Shown here one piece after another: positions 48,025-57,055 of a stretch of 64,000 nucleotides of DNA. Position numbers and translations under genes: made by a program. A model generated the notes under the pieces. It made no database searches. It was given only the letters and a program-made list of their open reading frames with translations, and was not told the origin of the DNA. The DNA is from Bacillus sp. REN16 (GTDB taxonomy: Bacteria; Bacillota; Bacilli; Bacillales; Bacillaceae_L): positions 310,001 through 374,000 of the forward strand of contig NZ_JAJFZK010000002.1 of assembly GCF_020731355.1 (NCBI RefSeq), in the 5' to 3' direction. Within the stretch, counting starts at the first letter, position 1; each line of letters starts with the position of its first letter.

Positions 48025-48063
48025 AAAAAGAAGTGTTACTCCTGCTTGGATAACACTTCTTTA
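48025..48063 (-). terminator. Terminator of the 59-residue membrane-protein gene
   Basis: AAAGAAGTGTTA pairs with TAACACTTCTTT in a 12-bp perfect stem; TTTTTG follows on the minus strand. Confidence 0.88.
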
Positions 48064-48069
48064 GTCCAT

Positions 48070-48249
48070 TTATGTTTTTAAAATGAGCAATATAACGAGG
48101 AATATAATAAGTCCGATCATAAAAATGGTACCTAGACTTGCGCTGTATACAACATACACATTCACATGAAGAATCACATGGACAATCAGGACAATAAGTA
48201 TCAAAATCAGCAATAGGATTGCTGCATGAATATTTTTATTTCTTTTCAA
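48070..48249 (-). CDS. 59-residue two-helix membrane protein
   Basis: TTG start 48249, 8 bp after AAGGTG. Encodes KRNKNIHAAILLLILILIVL, a His/Val-rich turn (HVILHVNVYVVY) and a second helix (IFMIGLIIFLVILLILKT). A terminator follows its stop at once. Family not recognised. Confidence 0.7.
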   Translation of the reverse strand: MKRNKNIHAAILLLILILIVLIVHVILHVNVYVVYSASLGTIFMIGLIIFLVILLILKT

Positions 48250-48361
48250 AAAATCAGCACCTTAGTAAAGCAAATTAGGAAGGCTTGTAGTATAACGTTT
48301 ATTCTTTAGGTAATGACATTATTCCTAATAGATTTAAGTTGGTTTTCTGATTTCCAATGTC

Positions 48362-48673
48362 CTACTTTTTAGTAAGCCGATAGATACCTAATAATAAAAA
48401 TAGAACACTTACTGCCCAAGTGACACCTGCAACTCCCATATGGAATGACGCTTCTTCTGAGGCCATACTGGTTTCATGACCATAAGTGTTTATTGACGTG
48501 AGAAGATTTTCTCCCGCAAGGCCAAATAATACTATATAAATAAGGAGATAAGTAAAAGAACGGAAATCAAATCTTTTGCTAATCCAGACACCAAGCAAAA
48601 ATATGAATTGGGTTGCCATTACACTCCAAAATCCCCAATAAAGCATTGGATACACTTCTGCTTCTAAAAACAT
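48362..48673 (-). CDS. Four-helix membrane protein
   Basis: Protein of 103 residues (MFLEAEVYPMLYWGFWSVMA...), with helices at about 8-28, 35-55 and 75-98. ATG 48673 lies 7 bp after GGAGG. It starts 17 bp after the SDR gene, so it is the last gene of the 49.9-48.4 kb operon. Function unknown. Confidence 0.75.
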   Translation of the reverse strand: MFLEAEVYPMLYWGFWSVMATQFIFLLGVWISKRFDFRSFTYLLIYIVLFGLAGENLLTSINTYGHETSMASEEASFHMGVAGVTWAVSVLFLLLGIYRLTKK

Positions 48674-48689
48674 GTAGCTTCCTCCATAA

Positions 48690-49511
48690 TTAAGAATGAG
48701 GACGCCAACGTCCAAATCCACCCTCAGTATTTATAATTTGCCCAGTTATCCATGAAGCTTCATCTGTTAATAACCATGCAATTAGTCTTGCGGGGTCTTC
48801 TGGCTGACCCATTCTTCCAAATGGAAACATGGGTTTCAGATTTTCCCACAGTTCCTTTGTCATATACCCAGTGTCAACAGGTCCTGGGTTCACTGTATTG
48901 ACAGTTATATTTTGATCAGCTAGTTGGTCGGATATGGTTAACGTAAGGTCTGCAAGTGCACCCTTTGATGCGACATATGCGATTTCCCCCAGCATTGGCC
49001 CTATTCTTTGACCCGAACTCATGAAAATGATTCTGCCTCTGCCTAATTTAGAATCATGCTGTTTCGCGAAATATTGTGCCAGTAAAATAGATGAACGTGC
49101 ATTAACGGCCCAGTGTTTATCAAGCATTTCAACTGTTAACTCCCCAATTGGACCATCACTGCCACTCATCGCATGATTACAAACAAGGGCATCTATATGA
49201 CCACTATGATTATTGATTTCATCCATCACCCTTTTTGGTTCCTCAGGGTCATAAAAATCCCCGCTTAGGTCATACAGAAACGCATCGTCAATTAGCTCAG
49301 CTTTTATGCCTTTTACTACTTCATTCAAATCATCGGAGCCCCAGGATTGTTCGTTATCGTGAGGCTGGAAATGATGAATAATCACAGATGCTCCCCATGC
49401 TGCCACTTGACTTGCGGTCGCATAACCAATCCCTTGTCGACGGCTAACTCCAGTAATTAGTACTCTTCTACCTTTAAGAGGGTATAGATCTCGAATTAAT
49501 TCACTCTTCAT
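48690..49511 (-). CDS. Short-chain dehydrogenase/reductase
   Basis: Protein of 273 residues. Cofactor loop GVSRRQGIGYATA near residue 20, NHAMSG in the NNAG position, Ser-Tyr-Lys catalytic set (SSGQRIG ... YVASKGALA) and PGPVDTGYM. The second of two overlapping ATGs (49511) has the better 6-bp spacing from AGGAGG. The preceding small gene's TGA sits in the ATGATG, so translation is coupled. Substrate unknown. Confidence 0.88.
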   Translation of the reverse strand: MKSELIRDLYPLKGRRVLITGVSRRQGIGYATASQVAAWGASVIIHHFQPHDNEQSWGSDDLNEVVKGIKAELIDDAFLYDLSGDFYDPEEPKRVMDEINNHSGHIDALVCNHAMSGSDGPIGELTVEMLDKHWAVNARSSILLAQYFAKQHDSKLGRGRIIFMSSGQRIGPMLGEIAYVASKGALADLTLTISDQLADQNITVNTVNPGPVDTGYMTKELWENLKPMFPFGRMGQPEDPARLIAWLLTDEASWITGQIINTEGGFGRWRPHS

Positions 49512-49678
49512 CATTGACCTCCTTTAATTTGCTTAACTGCTAGAATATGAGTTTCTACCCCGCATTTTTTTCGAATGTTTTTTCGGGCTTCAGCAGGTGT
49601 TCTTGCGTTGACTGTCTCTACCTGTGATTTACCGTCTACCTCTATTTCGACAACAAAGCATTTAGCACCACATCTCAA
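49511..49678 (-). CDS. 55-residue Cys-containing small protein
   Basis: TTG start 49678, 5 bp after AAGGAGAGG. MRCGAKCFVVEIEVDGKSQV then a TVNARTPAEARKNIRKKCG segment, a compact beta-alpha shape. Three Cys (Cys3, Cys7 and one near 41). Its start overlaps the stop of the upstream gene and its stop overlaps the SDR start, so it is clearly a translated operon member. I recall similar unnamed proteins in Bacillaceae but cannot name a family. Confidence 0.72.
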   Translation of the reverse strand: MRCGAKCFVVEIEVDGKSQVETVNARTPAEARKNIRKKCGVETHILAVKQIKGGQ

Positions 49679-49917
49679 GAGAACCTCTCCTTTTGTTTCT
49701 GTTTAACAATTGCAGGAATCGTTAATACGAGTAACAAAACCCCAACAACTAAATATTTTCCCTTCCCCTCATAGGAGATCATTAAGATTAGTTCCCAATA
49801 ATTCCTCGGACCAGAATTAGCGTCTTTACTAAACGGATATTCAAAAACAAAAGGCAGGAAACCAAAAAATGTTATTAGAATTCCTATCACTAAGAATAAA
49901 ATTAGAATTTTCTTCAT
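49675..49917 (-). CDS. 80-residue two-helix membrane protein
   Basis: ATG 49917 follows GAGGTG. Helix at 4-22 (ILILFLVIGILITFFGFLP), a loop, then a second helix (YLVVGVLLLVLTIPAIV) and a basic tail. First gene of the operon with the Cys protein, SDR and membrane protein. Function unknown. Confidence 0.75.
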   Translation of the reverse strand: MKKILILFLVIGILITFFGFLPFVFEYPFSKDANSGPRNYWELILMISYEGKGKYLVVGVLLLVLTIPAIVKQKQKERFS

Positions 49918-50095
49918 AACACACCTCATATGTACATTCCATTTTGATCCAATTTTAACACAACACTGCCATTTTCTATTATATAATTTAATCAGTCGCA
50001 ATAGAGTTAAAAAGAACCATGATACTTTCGTCCTGTTTTATTCAATTAAATAGTTTCATATACTAAAAGGATAATGAAAGTTAAGGATGTTTAAT

Positions 50096-51064
50096 ATGAG
50101 AAATCTAAGTTGGCCAAAGCTGCTTGCATTTGCTGCCTTTATTTTTATTTGTTTTACAATTTACGATAACCTTCAGGAACATAAGGCGTTCCTAGAAGAA
50201 GCCGAGCAAAATCAGGTCGAAGAAAGGGTTTGGCGTAAGTATGTGGTGAACCGGCTATTGGAAGGTCCAATCTATTCCGTCCAAATAGGTGCTTTACCTG
50301 AAAGTAGTATCCCCACTAAACATAATGATTCGATGGTTACGATAAGTCGGGATTTATTCGAGCAGGTGAACGTTGGAGATACCATACCAGGCTACGACGT
50401 AGAAGGAAAGTTCCACACAGATGCACTGCTAAAAGAGGAAGTTCGCTGGTTTTATATCTTATTAACCGGTTTTAGTCTGTATCCAATCGGCTATATTTTG
50501 TATTGGCTCTTCAAGGTTAAAGTTATATGGGAATTGTTCAGTACCATTTCAAGGCGTTTATACCTAGATAGAATCGCGGGTTTTGTTATTCCCTTTCTTG
50601 TATTTGGCGGCTTGATCGCAGCACTCCTCCTTTTTCTTTCAACTGAAACAAAATCAGCATTTGAAAATGGATATGAAAAATACTTTGGAAAAAATCATGC
50701 TGAAACAACTGCTCTTATAACAGAACATGGGTTTGATAGAAGAACGTCAAAGTACGACAGTAGTGAATACTACATCAGCTTGATGTATCAACCCAAAGAC
50801 CATGATCCAATTTTTCTCGTAAAAGGTGTGACATGGCATAGTTATAACAAATATACGAATGAGATACCAATTATTTATAATATCGATAACCCATATCAGG
50901 TCTTTGCCAGAGACATGGATTTAAGCGATTATACGAGTGTCCTAATGACGGACACCGTTTTCATTACCTGTATTTCTGTCATTTTAATCTTTTTGTTGAG
51001 TTGGATTCCATTTCTATTATGGAAACGGAAAAGTCACAAATCACAAAAGGACCATCCATTTTAG
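50096..51064 (+). CDS. Uncharacterised membrane protein
   Basis: Protein of about 322 residues. N-terminal anchor (LLAFAAFIFICFTIYDNL), an extracytoplasmic region, helix near 130-150, helix near 175-195 (AGFVIPFLVFGGLIAALLLF), another external segment and a final helix (TVFITCISVILIFLLSWIPF). DUF3592-like topology but not confidently assigned. ATG 50096 chosen because AAGGATG lies about 8 bp upstream. Confidence 0.7.
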   Translation: MRNLSWPKLLAFAAFIFICFTIYDNLQEHKAFLEEAEQNQVEERVWRKYVVNRLLEGPIYSVQIGALPESSIPTKHNDSMVTISRDLFEQVNVGDTIPGYDVEGKFHTDALLKEEVRWFYILLTGFSLYPIGYILYWLFKVKVIWELFSTISRRLYLDRIAGFVIPFLVFGGLIAALLLFLSTETKSAFENGYEKYFGKNHAETTALITEHGFDRRTSKYDSSEYYISLMYQPKDHDPIFLVKGVTWHSYNKYTNEIPIIYNIDNPYQVFARDMDLSDYTSVLMTDTVFITCISVILIFLLSWIPFLLWKRKSHKSQKDHPF

Positions 51065-51087
51065 ACCTGGATGGCCCTTTTTTACTC

Positions 51088-51552
51088 TTAATCTCTTTCT
51101 CTTGCTTTTTGTGTATCACGGATGTTTTTTTGAACGGTAATGGCTGCAAAGATACTCAGAACAAATGCCATTCCATAAAATCCTTTTTCACTTAATACGA
51201 TACTTCCTGCATTGTATAATCCAATGGCCATCAATGAAATGGACACAATCAAGGCAACCCAGCTAATCCCATAGTAAATACTTGTCACTGGAATTCCCTC
51301 TTCTTTATCCCTGACTGCTTTTTGTAACGAAACCGATGCGTAAAGACCGAATATCAAAATAGCAAAATAATACCCTTTTTCATTCAGTTCCATTGCTGCG
51401 TTAAATAAACCAATGAGATACGCGGAAACACCTACCAACAACGCTCCCCACGAGGCCCCTTTAAAAGCTGCGGTCGGTTCCCCTTCTTTCCGTTCCAGCT
51501 TCACCTTTGGCTTTTCCTGTTTTTCTTTATCCACAAAAACCTCATTCTCCAT
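51088..51552 (-). CDS. YiaA/YiaB two-helix-domain protein
   Basis: Protein of 154 residues with two copies of the YiaAB motif (VGVSAYLIGLFNAAMELNEK and VSISLMAIGLYNAGSIVLSEK), each helix pair followed by YASVSLQKAVRD / FAAITVQKNIRD. The first 30 residues are charged. ATG 51552 follows GGAGGGG. Role unknown. Confidence 0.88.
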   Translation of the reverse strand: MENEVFVDKEKQEKPKVKLERKEGEPTAAFKGASWGALLVGVSAYLIGLFNAAMELNEKGYYFAILIFGLYASVSLQKAVRDKEEGIPVTSIYYGISWVALIVSISLMAIGLYNAGSIVLSEKGFYGMAFVLSIFAAITVQKNIRDTQKARERD

Positions 51553-51677
51553 TAAATGTCCCCTCCATTTTTCAGCTAAAAAAGGAAGCACCCCAGATTC
51601 CCTGTGTGCATAAATCCATTATACAAAAATCTTTTACAAAAAATGATCTTTTTTTCGTTTATTTCCAATTGAAATTT

Positions 51678-51986
51678 CTAAGATTCCAAATATTTTTTTA
51701 ACACTCTATATCCACCGATTATGACAAAGGAAACAAATCCTAAAATGATCAAAAGTCGAATCACGAAATGATCAATGATAGAAAGTGCAAACACCATGGT
51801 TATCAGGGAAATACCTACAATCGCCCCAAACTTCGTATAACGAATCGCATCATCTGAAAACTCCGGATCTTCTTTGTACATCCATCTTTGTCCGAATAGC
51901 ATGCTTTCCTCGGGATAAAAATAGGTCCAAATCAGCACTGCATATAATGGAATCATCAATATAAAAAAGAGAATGACATCTGCCAA
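51678..51986 (-). CDS. Three-helix membrane protein
   Basis: Protein of 102 residues. Helix 1-20, a soluble loop with YFYPEESMLFGQRWMYKEDP, then two helices in the C-terminal half. TTG start 51986, 6 bp after AAGGGGGG. Family unknown. Confidence 0.75.
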   Translation of the reverse strand: MADVILFFILMIPLYAVLIWTYFYPEESMLFGQRWMYKEDPEFSDDAIRYTKFGAIVGISLITMVFALSIIDHFVIRLLIILGFVSFVIIGGYRVLKKYLES

Positions 51987-52256
51987 AGCAGTCCCCCCTT
52001 GGAATGGAATAACCCTTTCTAATATATACGATAAAACCCATCATTTGGTTTCAGATTATTCCGTATATTATTTAATACCTATTGAATGTTATAAACATCT
52101 TACCAAACTAGTATTTTTATTGTTAAAAAATCCATGATTCAGTAAGTGCCCAAAAGTACGTGGGGCAATTACCCATTTTCACGGCAGAACGTGGCAATTT
52201 ATTACTAGGTGAGTATACTGTAGGGAATCTTCACGATAAAGAAAAGGAGAATGAAC

Positions 52257-52469
52257 ATGGAACTAAATCTTAATAACGTTAATGCGGCATCTTTCCAGAG
52301 CCCATATGTAGCGCCACAACCAACTCATATGGCCCCTAGCTATGAATTAGCTGCTCCAAGTTATGGTTATGGATATGGTTGTCCAGAACCTTGTAACAAC
52401 GATTCCTTCGTATTAATTGTTGTGCTGTTTATCTTATTAATCATTGTAGGAGCTTGCTTCTATCGTTAA
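52257..52469 (+). CDS. YjcZ-family sporulation-type small protein with N-terminal extension
   Basis: Seventy residues. The C-terminus SFVLIVVLFILLIIVGACFY is the YjcZ family signature (many Bacillus spore proteins of about 30 aa), preceded by a Gly/Tyr-rich stretch GYGYGC. The first 40 residues (Pro/Ala/Tyr-rich) are an addition not present in the short forms. ATG 52257 lies 7 bp after AAGGAG. Terminator downstream. Confidence 0.85.
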   Translation: MELNLNNVNAASFQSPYVAPQPTHMAPSYELAAPSYGYGYGCPEPCNNDSFVLIVVLFILLIIVGACFYR

Positions 52470-52484
52470 CCTTTAACACCACAC

Positions 52485-52520
52485 AAAAAACAAGAACATA
52501 TCCCATGTTCTTGTTTTTTT
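52485..52520 (+). terminator. Terminator of the YjcZ-family gene
   Basis: CAAGAACAT pairs with ATGTTCTTG across a five-base ATCCC loop; eight T follow. Confidence 0.9.
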
Positions 52521-52528
52521 GAGAATAT

Positions 52529-52687
52529 TTATTCAAAGGATTCTGCCATTCTAATTAACTGTTTTTTACTAACTTCTTTTGGCGTTATTTTAGGGTAGTA
52601 GACGATCTCATAATGCAGCCCATCATCCTGCCAGGATAAGATTCTTTTTCCATTTTCATCTGGGACAAATAATCCCGTAAGATGCAT
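52529..52687 (-). pseudogene. C-terminal fragment of a DUF4367-like protein
   Basis: A 52-codon frame (FVPDENGKRILSWQDDGLHY and onward, ending KKQLIRMAESFE) resembles the C-terminus of the DUF4367-type anti-sigma protein encoded at 60.9-61.6 kb (KIAESF ending). No Shine-Dalgarno precedes its only ATG. Likely the remnant of a larger gene. Confidence 0.5.
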
Positions 52688-52749
52688 ATGGAGATTTAGT
52701 TATTCATATATTGGAAGTAGGACAACCATTCTTAAAATTGGAGGGGATC

Positions 52750-52959
52750 ATGTTGGATACCAATGAAAAAGTAGCACATGCGAAATCGGATAACAGAAAC
52801 TATATACGTGTTAATAATAATTTTCAGTTTACGATTAATTTTGGTGATTCGTTAAATTTACTAGCTCTAGTCGCAGGAGTATTTTTCATTCGAACTCTCT
52901 CTAAAAAAACTAAGCCACAAAAGGATACTAAAAGAAAGAAGGCGCTGATCCTTCCATAG
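52750..52959 (+). CDS. Small protein with one membrane helix
   Basis: Sixty-nine residues (MLDTNEKVAHAKSDNRNYIR...). Polar N-terminus, then a helix (DSLNLLALVAGVFFIRTL) and a lysine-rich tail. GGAGGGG precedes the ATG at a short spacing. Family unknown. Confidence 0.6.
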   Translation: MLDTNEKVAHAKSDNRNYIRVNNNFQFTINFGDSLNLLALVAGVFFIRTLSKKTKPQKDTKRKKALILP

Positions 52960-52970
52960 ATCACCGCCTT
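52939..52970 (+). terminator. Hairpin at the end of the small gene
   Basis: AAGGCGCTGATC pairs with GATCACCGCCTT (one mismatch); the tail is only weakly T-rich. Confidence 0.5.
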
Positions 52971-53010
52971 ATCGTTATTGAACTCCAATACAATAATGTT
53001 GCCGAAGATG

Positions 53011-53382
53011 TTAAACCTCTGTTTTTTCTAATCGTGTGATTCTTTCTTCTAACTCATTAATCCTTTGTTGTTGTGCTCTTATTAATTTCAATAATTCTTC
53101 GTATTCGTTGCTTCCTGTGCTTTTTTTTACCTCGTTCCGTTCAAATGATAATCGTTCTCCAACAATTACAATTTCCAAGCTTTTCCCCGTTACTTCTTCT
53201 ACTGTTTTAGAAATCAGCGACTTATAACGTGAATCGAGCCAATCAGCTTGAAAATCATTTTGCGCTTTTACAAAAACAACATCTTCTTTACATTCCGCGA
53301 CTGTGTTCGCTAGCCAAGTCTCAAAACTTGGTTTGGAAATTTGATCACTTATGCGATATAAAACCTTTTGCCAAAATTCCAT
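53011..53382 (-). CDS. Free-standing DnaA domain-I-like protein with coiled coil
   Basis: Protein of 123 residues. Residues 1-80 follow the N-terminal domain of DnaA: WQKVLYRISDQISKPSFETW, then FVKAQNDFQADWLDSRY and ISKTVEEVTGKSLEI. Bacillus DnaA has KPSFETWL and NEFARDWLESRY at the same places. There is no AAA+ ATPase or DNA-binding domain. The last 35 residues form a coiled coil (LLKLIRAQQQRINELEERI). Domain I is DnaA's self-association and regulator-binding surface, so this could modulate initiation. Function unproven. Confidence 0.8.
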   Translation of the reverse strand: MEFWQKVLYRISDQISKPSFETWLANTVAECKEDVVFVKAQNDFQADWLDSRYKSLISKTVEEVTGKSLEIVIVGERLSFERNEVKKSTGSNEYEELLKLIRAQQQRINELEERITRLEKTEV

Positions 53383-53542
53383 TACAACACCCCCCTTAAA
53401 ATATTTTACATTTTCATCTATGTAGTATTATTTTACCTAATATTCCAAGAGTAATGATGAATTTTCTTTTTAAAAAAACGAGAAATCTTTTGAAGGAAGG
53501 TAGTTCTAGTTGGAAACACATAAGGTTTCTACTATTTTTCAA

Positions 53543-54007
53543 TTATAATTTCAAACAATATATTGGCTCCGGATGGTGCCCCTCTTCTACCTCACCAGTC
53601 GGTTTAAAACCCGCTTTTTCATAGGTTCGTATTGCACGCTCATTGTTATAAATGACAGATAAATAGATTTCAGTGCATTGATATGTACTTACCATATCCT
53701 CAATAATTGCCTTCAACACAGGTGTTCCATAGCCCTTCCCTTGAAACTGATGTCCTAACATCATACTAATTAACTCATATCGGTCTGTTTCTTTTTGATA
53801 CCCGTGTGAAGTAAACCCAATTAACGTTTCCCCATCATAAATTGCTTTTGGTGTGAAACCAAATGTTTGGCATACTGCTAGAAAATAGGCATTTGACCCC
53901 ACCCATCTTTCATAAATTTGAAAATATTTTTCTTGGTTTTCATCAGACTTTAACTTGATGACATCAAAAAAATTTTCCTCTGTTACATCGGCTAGCGTAA
54001 TCTTCAT
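53543..54007 (-). CDS. GNAT-family N-acetyltransferase
   Basis: Protein of 154 residues, spermidine/diamine-acetyltransferase-like. Acetyl-CoA loop MLGHQFQGKGYGTPVLKAI, then YNNERAIRTYEKAGFKPTGE. The substrate is not certain. Single gene. Confidence 0.88.
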   Translation of the reverse strand: MKITLADVTEENFFDVIKLKSDENQEKYFQIYERWVGSNAYFLAVCQTFGFTPKAIYDGETLIGFTSHGYQKETDRYELISMMLGHQFQGKGYGTPVLKAIIEDMVSTYQCTEIYLSVIYNNERAIRTYEKAGFKPTGEVEEGHHPEPIYCLKL

Positions 54008-54182
54008 TGAAGTTCCCCTTTTTAATTAAAAATGATTTACCACCCTAATTAATTCAACAAAAAAAGGGCTCATCCTTCATAAAAACGCTCAAACTGGTAA
54101 GTTTTTTTATTCCCTCGCCCCTGTTTTCCCCCATTCCAATGAATTATAATAAAAGAAATATCATTGGTCGGGAGGTATGTAA

Positions 54183-54396
54183 ATGAAGAAATTAGAAGGA
54201 TATGCAGCAAAAGTACTTAAAGAAATGATACGTGAGGGTGAGTCCATTTTTGAAATTGATGGAAAAAAATATTTTTTCTTTAATTGGGGAGCAAAAGACA
54301 ACTGTAGCTGAGGATGTAGAAAATGACCCAGTGCTAAAGCAAAAGTTATTGCAAGCAAAGAAAGACATCCTAGACGGCAATGAAGGTGAACTTTAA
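54183..54396 (+). pseudogene. Frameshifted antitoxin gene of a type II TA pair
   Basis: GGGAGG precedes ATG 54183. The first frame reads MKKLEGYAAKVLKEMIREGE and continues to KKYFF, then runs into a TGA at 54309. The continuation (EQKTTVAEDVENDPVLKQKL, ending DILDGNEGEL) is in a second frame. The break falls at the A/T homopolymers near 54265-54290. The stop (TAA) overlaps the ATG of a ParE-like remnant. Confidence 0.6.
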
Positions 54397-54503
54397 TGGA
54401 GATAATATGGACCAATCAGGCTTTAGAGGAATTTAACAATATTCAAAGCCTATATTTCACCACATTTGAAACTAAAGAATATAAAAAAGAATTGTTAGAT
54501 TGA
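54396..54503 (+). pseudogene. Truncated RelE/ParE-type toxin
   Basis: Thirty-five codons (MEIIWTNQALEEFNNIQSLY and on to KKELLD, then TGA). The start resembles ParE/RelE N-termini; the catalytic remainder is gone. It overlaps the antitoxin stop by TAATG, the usual coupling in TA pairs. A hairpin follows at 54515-54546. Confidence 0.55.
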
Positions 54504-54578
54504 TTCCCCACAAAAAACCTCCAATCCCAATCGAGATTGAAGGTTCTATTTATCTATTTTTCTCTTAATCTTAATGGA

Positions 54579-56090
54579 CTAATTTAGGACAAGTTCCTTT
54601 TCTTTTTTTTCGACCAGTCCTAGAGCTTCTCCGGCTGAAGCATTAATTTTAGCAAGGAGGTCTGGGTGCTCCATAAGAGATATTCCAAATGAAGGAATCA
54701 TGTCTTTGATTTTTGGTTCCCATTCTAACATATGCTCCGGGAAACACTTCTTGATCACTTCTAGCATAACATGAACAGCTGTGGAAGCACCTGGTGATGC
54801 ACCTAATAAGGCTGCAATAGAGCCGTCAGCTGCGGTTATCACTTCTGTTCCGAATTGGAGTGTTCCTTTGCCGCCAGCTTCGGTGTCTTTAATGACCTGA
54901 ACACGCTGACCAGCCACAACTAAATCCCAATCCTCACTCTTAGCATTTGGGATGAATTCACGCAATTCTTCCATACGCTGTTCCTTTGTTAATAAAACCT
55001 GCTGAATCAAGTATTTTGTTAAAGACATTTCTTTTACACCAGCAGCTAACATCGTTAACAAGTTATCATGTTTTACAGACGTGATTAAATCTAGGTTTGA
55101 ACCGGTTTTTAGAAATTTTGGCGAGAAGCCCGCAAATGGTCCAAATAATAATGATTTTTGATTGTTGATGTATCTTGTGTCAAGATGCGGAACAGACATT
55201 GGCGGCGCACCGACCTTTGCTTTTCCGTACACCTTCGCGTGATGCTGATTAATGACTTCAGGATTTTTACATACCATGAAAATTCCGCTTACCGGGAATC
55301 CACCAATATGCCTTCCTTCAGGGATACCGGATTTTTGGAGTAAATGAAGACTTCCTCCACCGCCGCCGATGAAGACAAACTTTGCCTTGTGGTGTTCAAC
55401 TGAACCGCTAGTTTCATTTTTCACCTTTAAATCCCATAAACCGTCATTTGAACGTTTTACATCTTTGACGCTATGGTTGTAATTAATTTTGACATTTTTA
55501 TTTCTTAAGTGGTCAAACAACATGCGTGTTAAATTTCCGAAGTTAACATCCGTGCCAGAGTCTGCTTTTGTAGCTGCAATTGGCTCTTTTGATGTGCGCT
55601 CCTTCACAATAAGCGGTATCCATTCCATTAATTTTTCGGGTTCATCCGAATATTCCATTCCTGTAAATAATGGATTATTTGATAACGCTTCAAAACGTTT
55701 CTTTAAAAAATCAACGTCTTTTTCACCTTGCACCATACTTATATGTGGCAGCGGCATGATAAAATCCTGTGGGTTACGAATAAGATTATTCTTCACAAGA
55801 TATGCCCAAAATTGCTTGGAAACTTGAAATTGTTCATTTACATTAATTGCTTTTGTAATATCTATTGTTCCGTCTGGTTTTTCAACGGTGTAGTTAAGCT
55901 CGCACAGTGCTGCATGCCCTGTACCGGCGTTATTCAATTCTTGAGAGCTTTCCTCTCCTGGCTTGTCGAGCTTTTCAAAAACGGTAATGTTCCATTCAGG
56001 CACCAATTCCTTTAAGAGTGTTCCTAATGTCGCACTCATGATACCAGCGCCGATTAAAATGACATCTGTTTTAGTTTCTATGTTGCTCAT
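54579..56090 (-). CDS. mqo: Malate:quinone oxidoreductase
   Basis: Membrane-associated FAD enzyme of 503 residues that oxidises malate and passes electrons to menaquinone, bypassing NAD-dependent malate dehydrogenase. FAD loop [12 protein letters not shown] at the N-terminus, [19 protein letters not shown] (Mqo hallmark), and the [16 protein letters not shown]-terminal motif. ATG 56090 (MSNIETKT) follows AAAGG. Monocistronic. Confidence 0.95.
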   Translation of the reverse strand: MSNIETKTDVILIGAGIMSATLGTLLKELVPEWNITVFEKLDKPGEESSQELNNAGTGHAALCELNYTVEKPDGTIDITKAINVNEQFQVSKQFWAYLVKNNLIRNPQDFIMPLPHISMVQGEKDVDFLKKRFEALSNNPLFTGMEYSDEPEKLMEWIPLIVKERTSKEPIAATKADSGTDVNFGNLTRMLFDHLRNKNVKINYNHSVKDVKRSNDGLWDLKVKNETSGSVEHHKAKFVFIGGGGGSLHLLQKSGIPEGRHIGGFPVSGIFMVCKNPEVINQHHAKVYGKAKVGAPPMSVPHLDTRYINNQKSLLFGPFAGFSPKFLKTGSNLDLITSVKHDNLLTMLAAGVKEMSLTKYLIQQVLLTKEQRMEELREFIPNAKSEDWDLVVAGQRVQVIKDTEAGGKGTLQFGTEVITAADGSIAALLGASPGASTAVHVMLEVIKKCFPEHMLEWEPKIKDMIPSFGISLMEHPDLLAKINASAGEALGLVEKKEKELVLN

Positions 56091-56557
56091 TTTTATCAAC
56101 CTTTTCTTTGTAAATTTAGACAAAAAAGATGAAGGCGGTCACAAAATCGAGCTCATCATTGTCGGATAACCTCTTTTTCGTCGCAATCAATGCCATATCA
56201 GGATGGCAGTTTTTAAAGACTTATAATTCAATAATATAAGATAATTATAGGCTAGTTAAAAGCCGGTTAAAAGTGAGAAGTTCATCCACTGGTTCCAAGG
56301 GGCTCCAATGGCCCAGTTTGGCTTTGAGAAAATGTTAAACCAGTTTTGCCTTGTCTACTAAACACTCACTCTTCATTTTTCTTTAATCATTATACCACTA
56401 AAAAACAGTATAAACATCAGATTGGATTAAAAATTAATCATAATTATTTGATAAGTGGGAGCGCTTTTTTAGTTAATCATGCGAATACTATTGTCGACAT
56501 TTCTGTTTTATCATCTTTATTTTTTGTTCTGTCAGCTAAAATTCTTTTTTGTCGCAA
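56091..56557. other. Intergenic, no gene recognised
   Basis: About 465 bp between mqo and the YkvA gene. A minus-strand frame near 56110-56200 and a GC-richer patch near 56270-56340 are too short to support genes. I see no riboswitch or repeat. Confidence 0.5.
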
Positions 56558-56595
56558 TAAACCCGCATTTTCAGATTAAAATGCAGGTTTATAGA
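56558..56595 (-). terminator. Terminator overlapping the YkvA-like gene end
   Basis: AATAAACCCGCATTTT pairs with AAAATGCAGGTTTATA (one mismatch); the tail lies on the minus strand. Confidence 0.8.
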
Positions 56596-56969
56596 AAATA
56601 TTGATATGCTTTTATAGCAATCCAGATGAACAGGAGCGTCCAGAGCAGAATAATAAGCGATCCTGCAACCCAATTCTTAGGTTTGCCGTTTTTCATTAAT
56701 TCTTCTGCTTTTACTTCACAGTCCGTTATAACAGCCTTTGGGATCATTTTCATTGCGAACATAATTCCAATGGGGACAAGAATGACCTCATCCAAGTATC
56801 CAAGGACTGGAATGAAATCAGGAATAAGGTCGATGGGACTGAAAGTATAAGCAACCACTCCCGCTGTAAAAAGCTTCGCATACCAAGGTACACGTTCATC
56901 CTTGTATGCAAAGAATAAAATGTAGATTTGTTTTTTTAAGTTTTTTGCCCAGTTTTTGATTTTCTCCAT
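56589..56969 (-). CDS. YkvA-family (DUF1232) membrane protein
   Basis: Protein of 126 residues. The DUF1232 core YTFSPIDLIPDFIPVLGYLDE is present at about 40-60. The helices at about 65-80 and 100-120 are hydrophobic. Role unknown. Confidence 0.9.
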   Translation of the reverse strand: MEKIKNWAKNLKKQIYILFFAYKDERVPWYAKLFTAGVVAYTFSPIDLIPDFIPVLGYLDEVILVPIGIMFAMKMIPKAVITDCEVKAEELMKNGKPKNWVAGSLIILLWTLLFIWIAIKAYQYFL

Positions 56970-57055
56970 AAGTCACCTATTTATTTTGATTCCATATTTT
57001 ATTCCTTCTTTAATAAGGTGTGAATTCTTAAATAGGCTTCCCAATTGTTACCATA

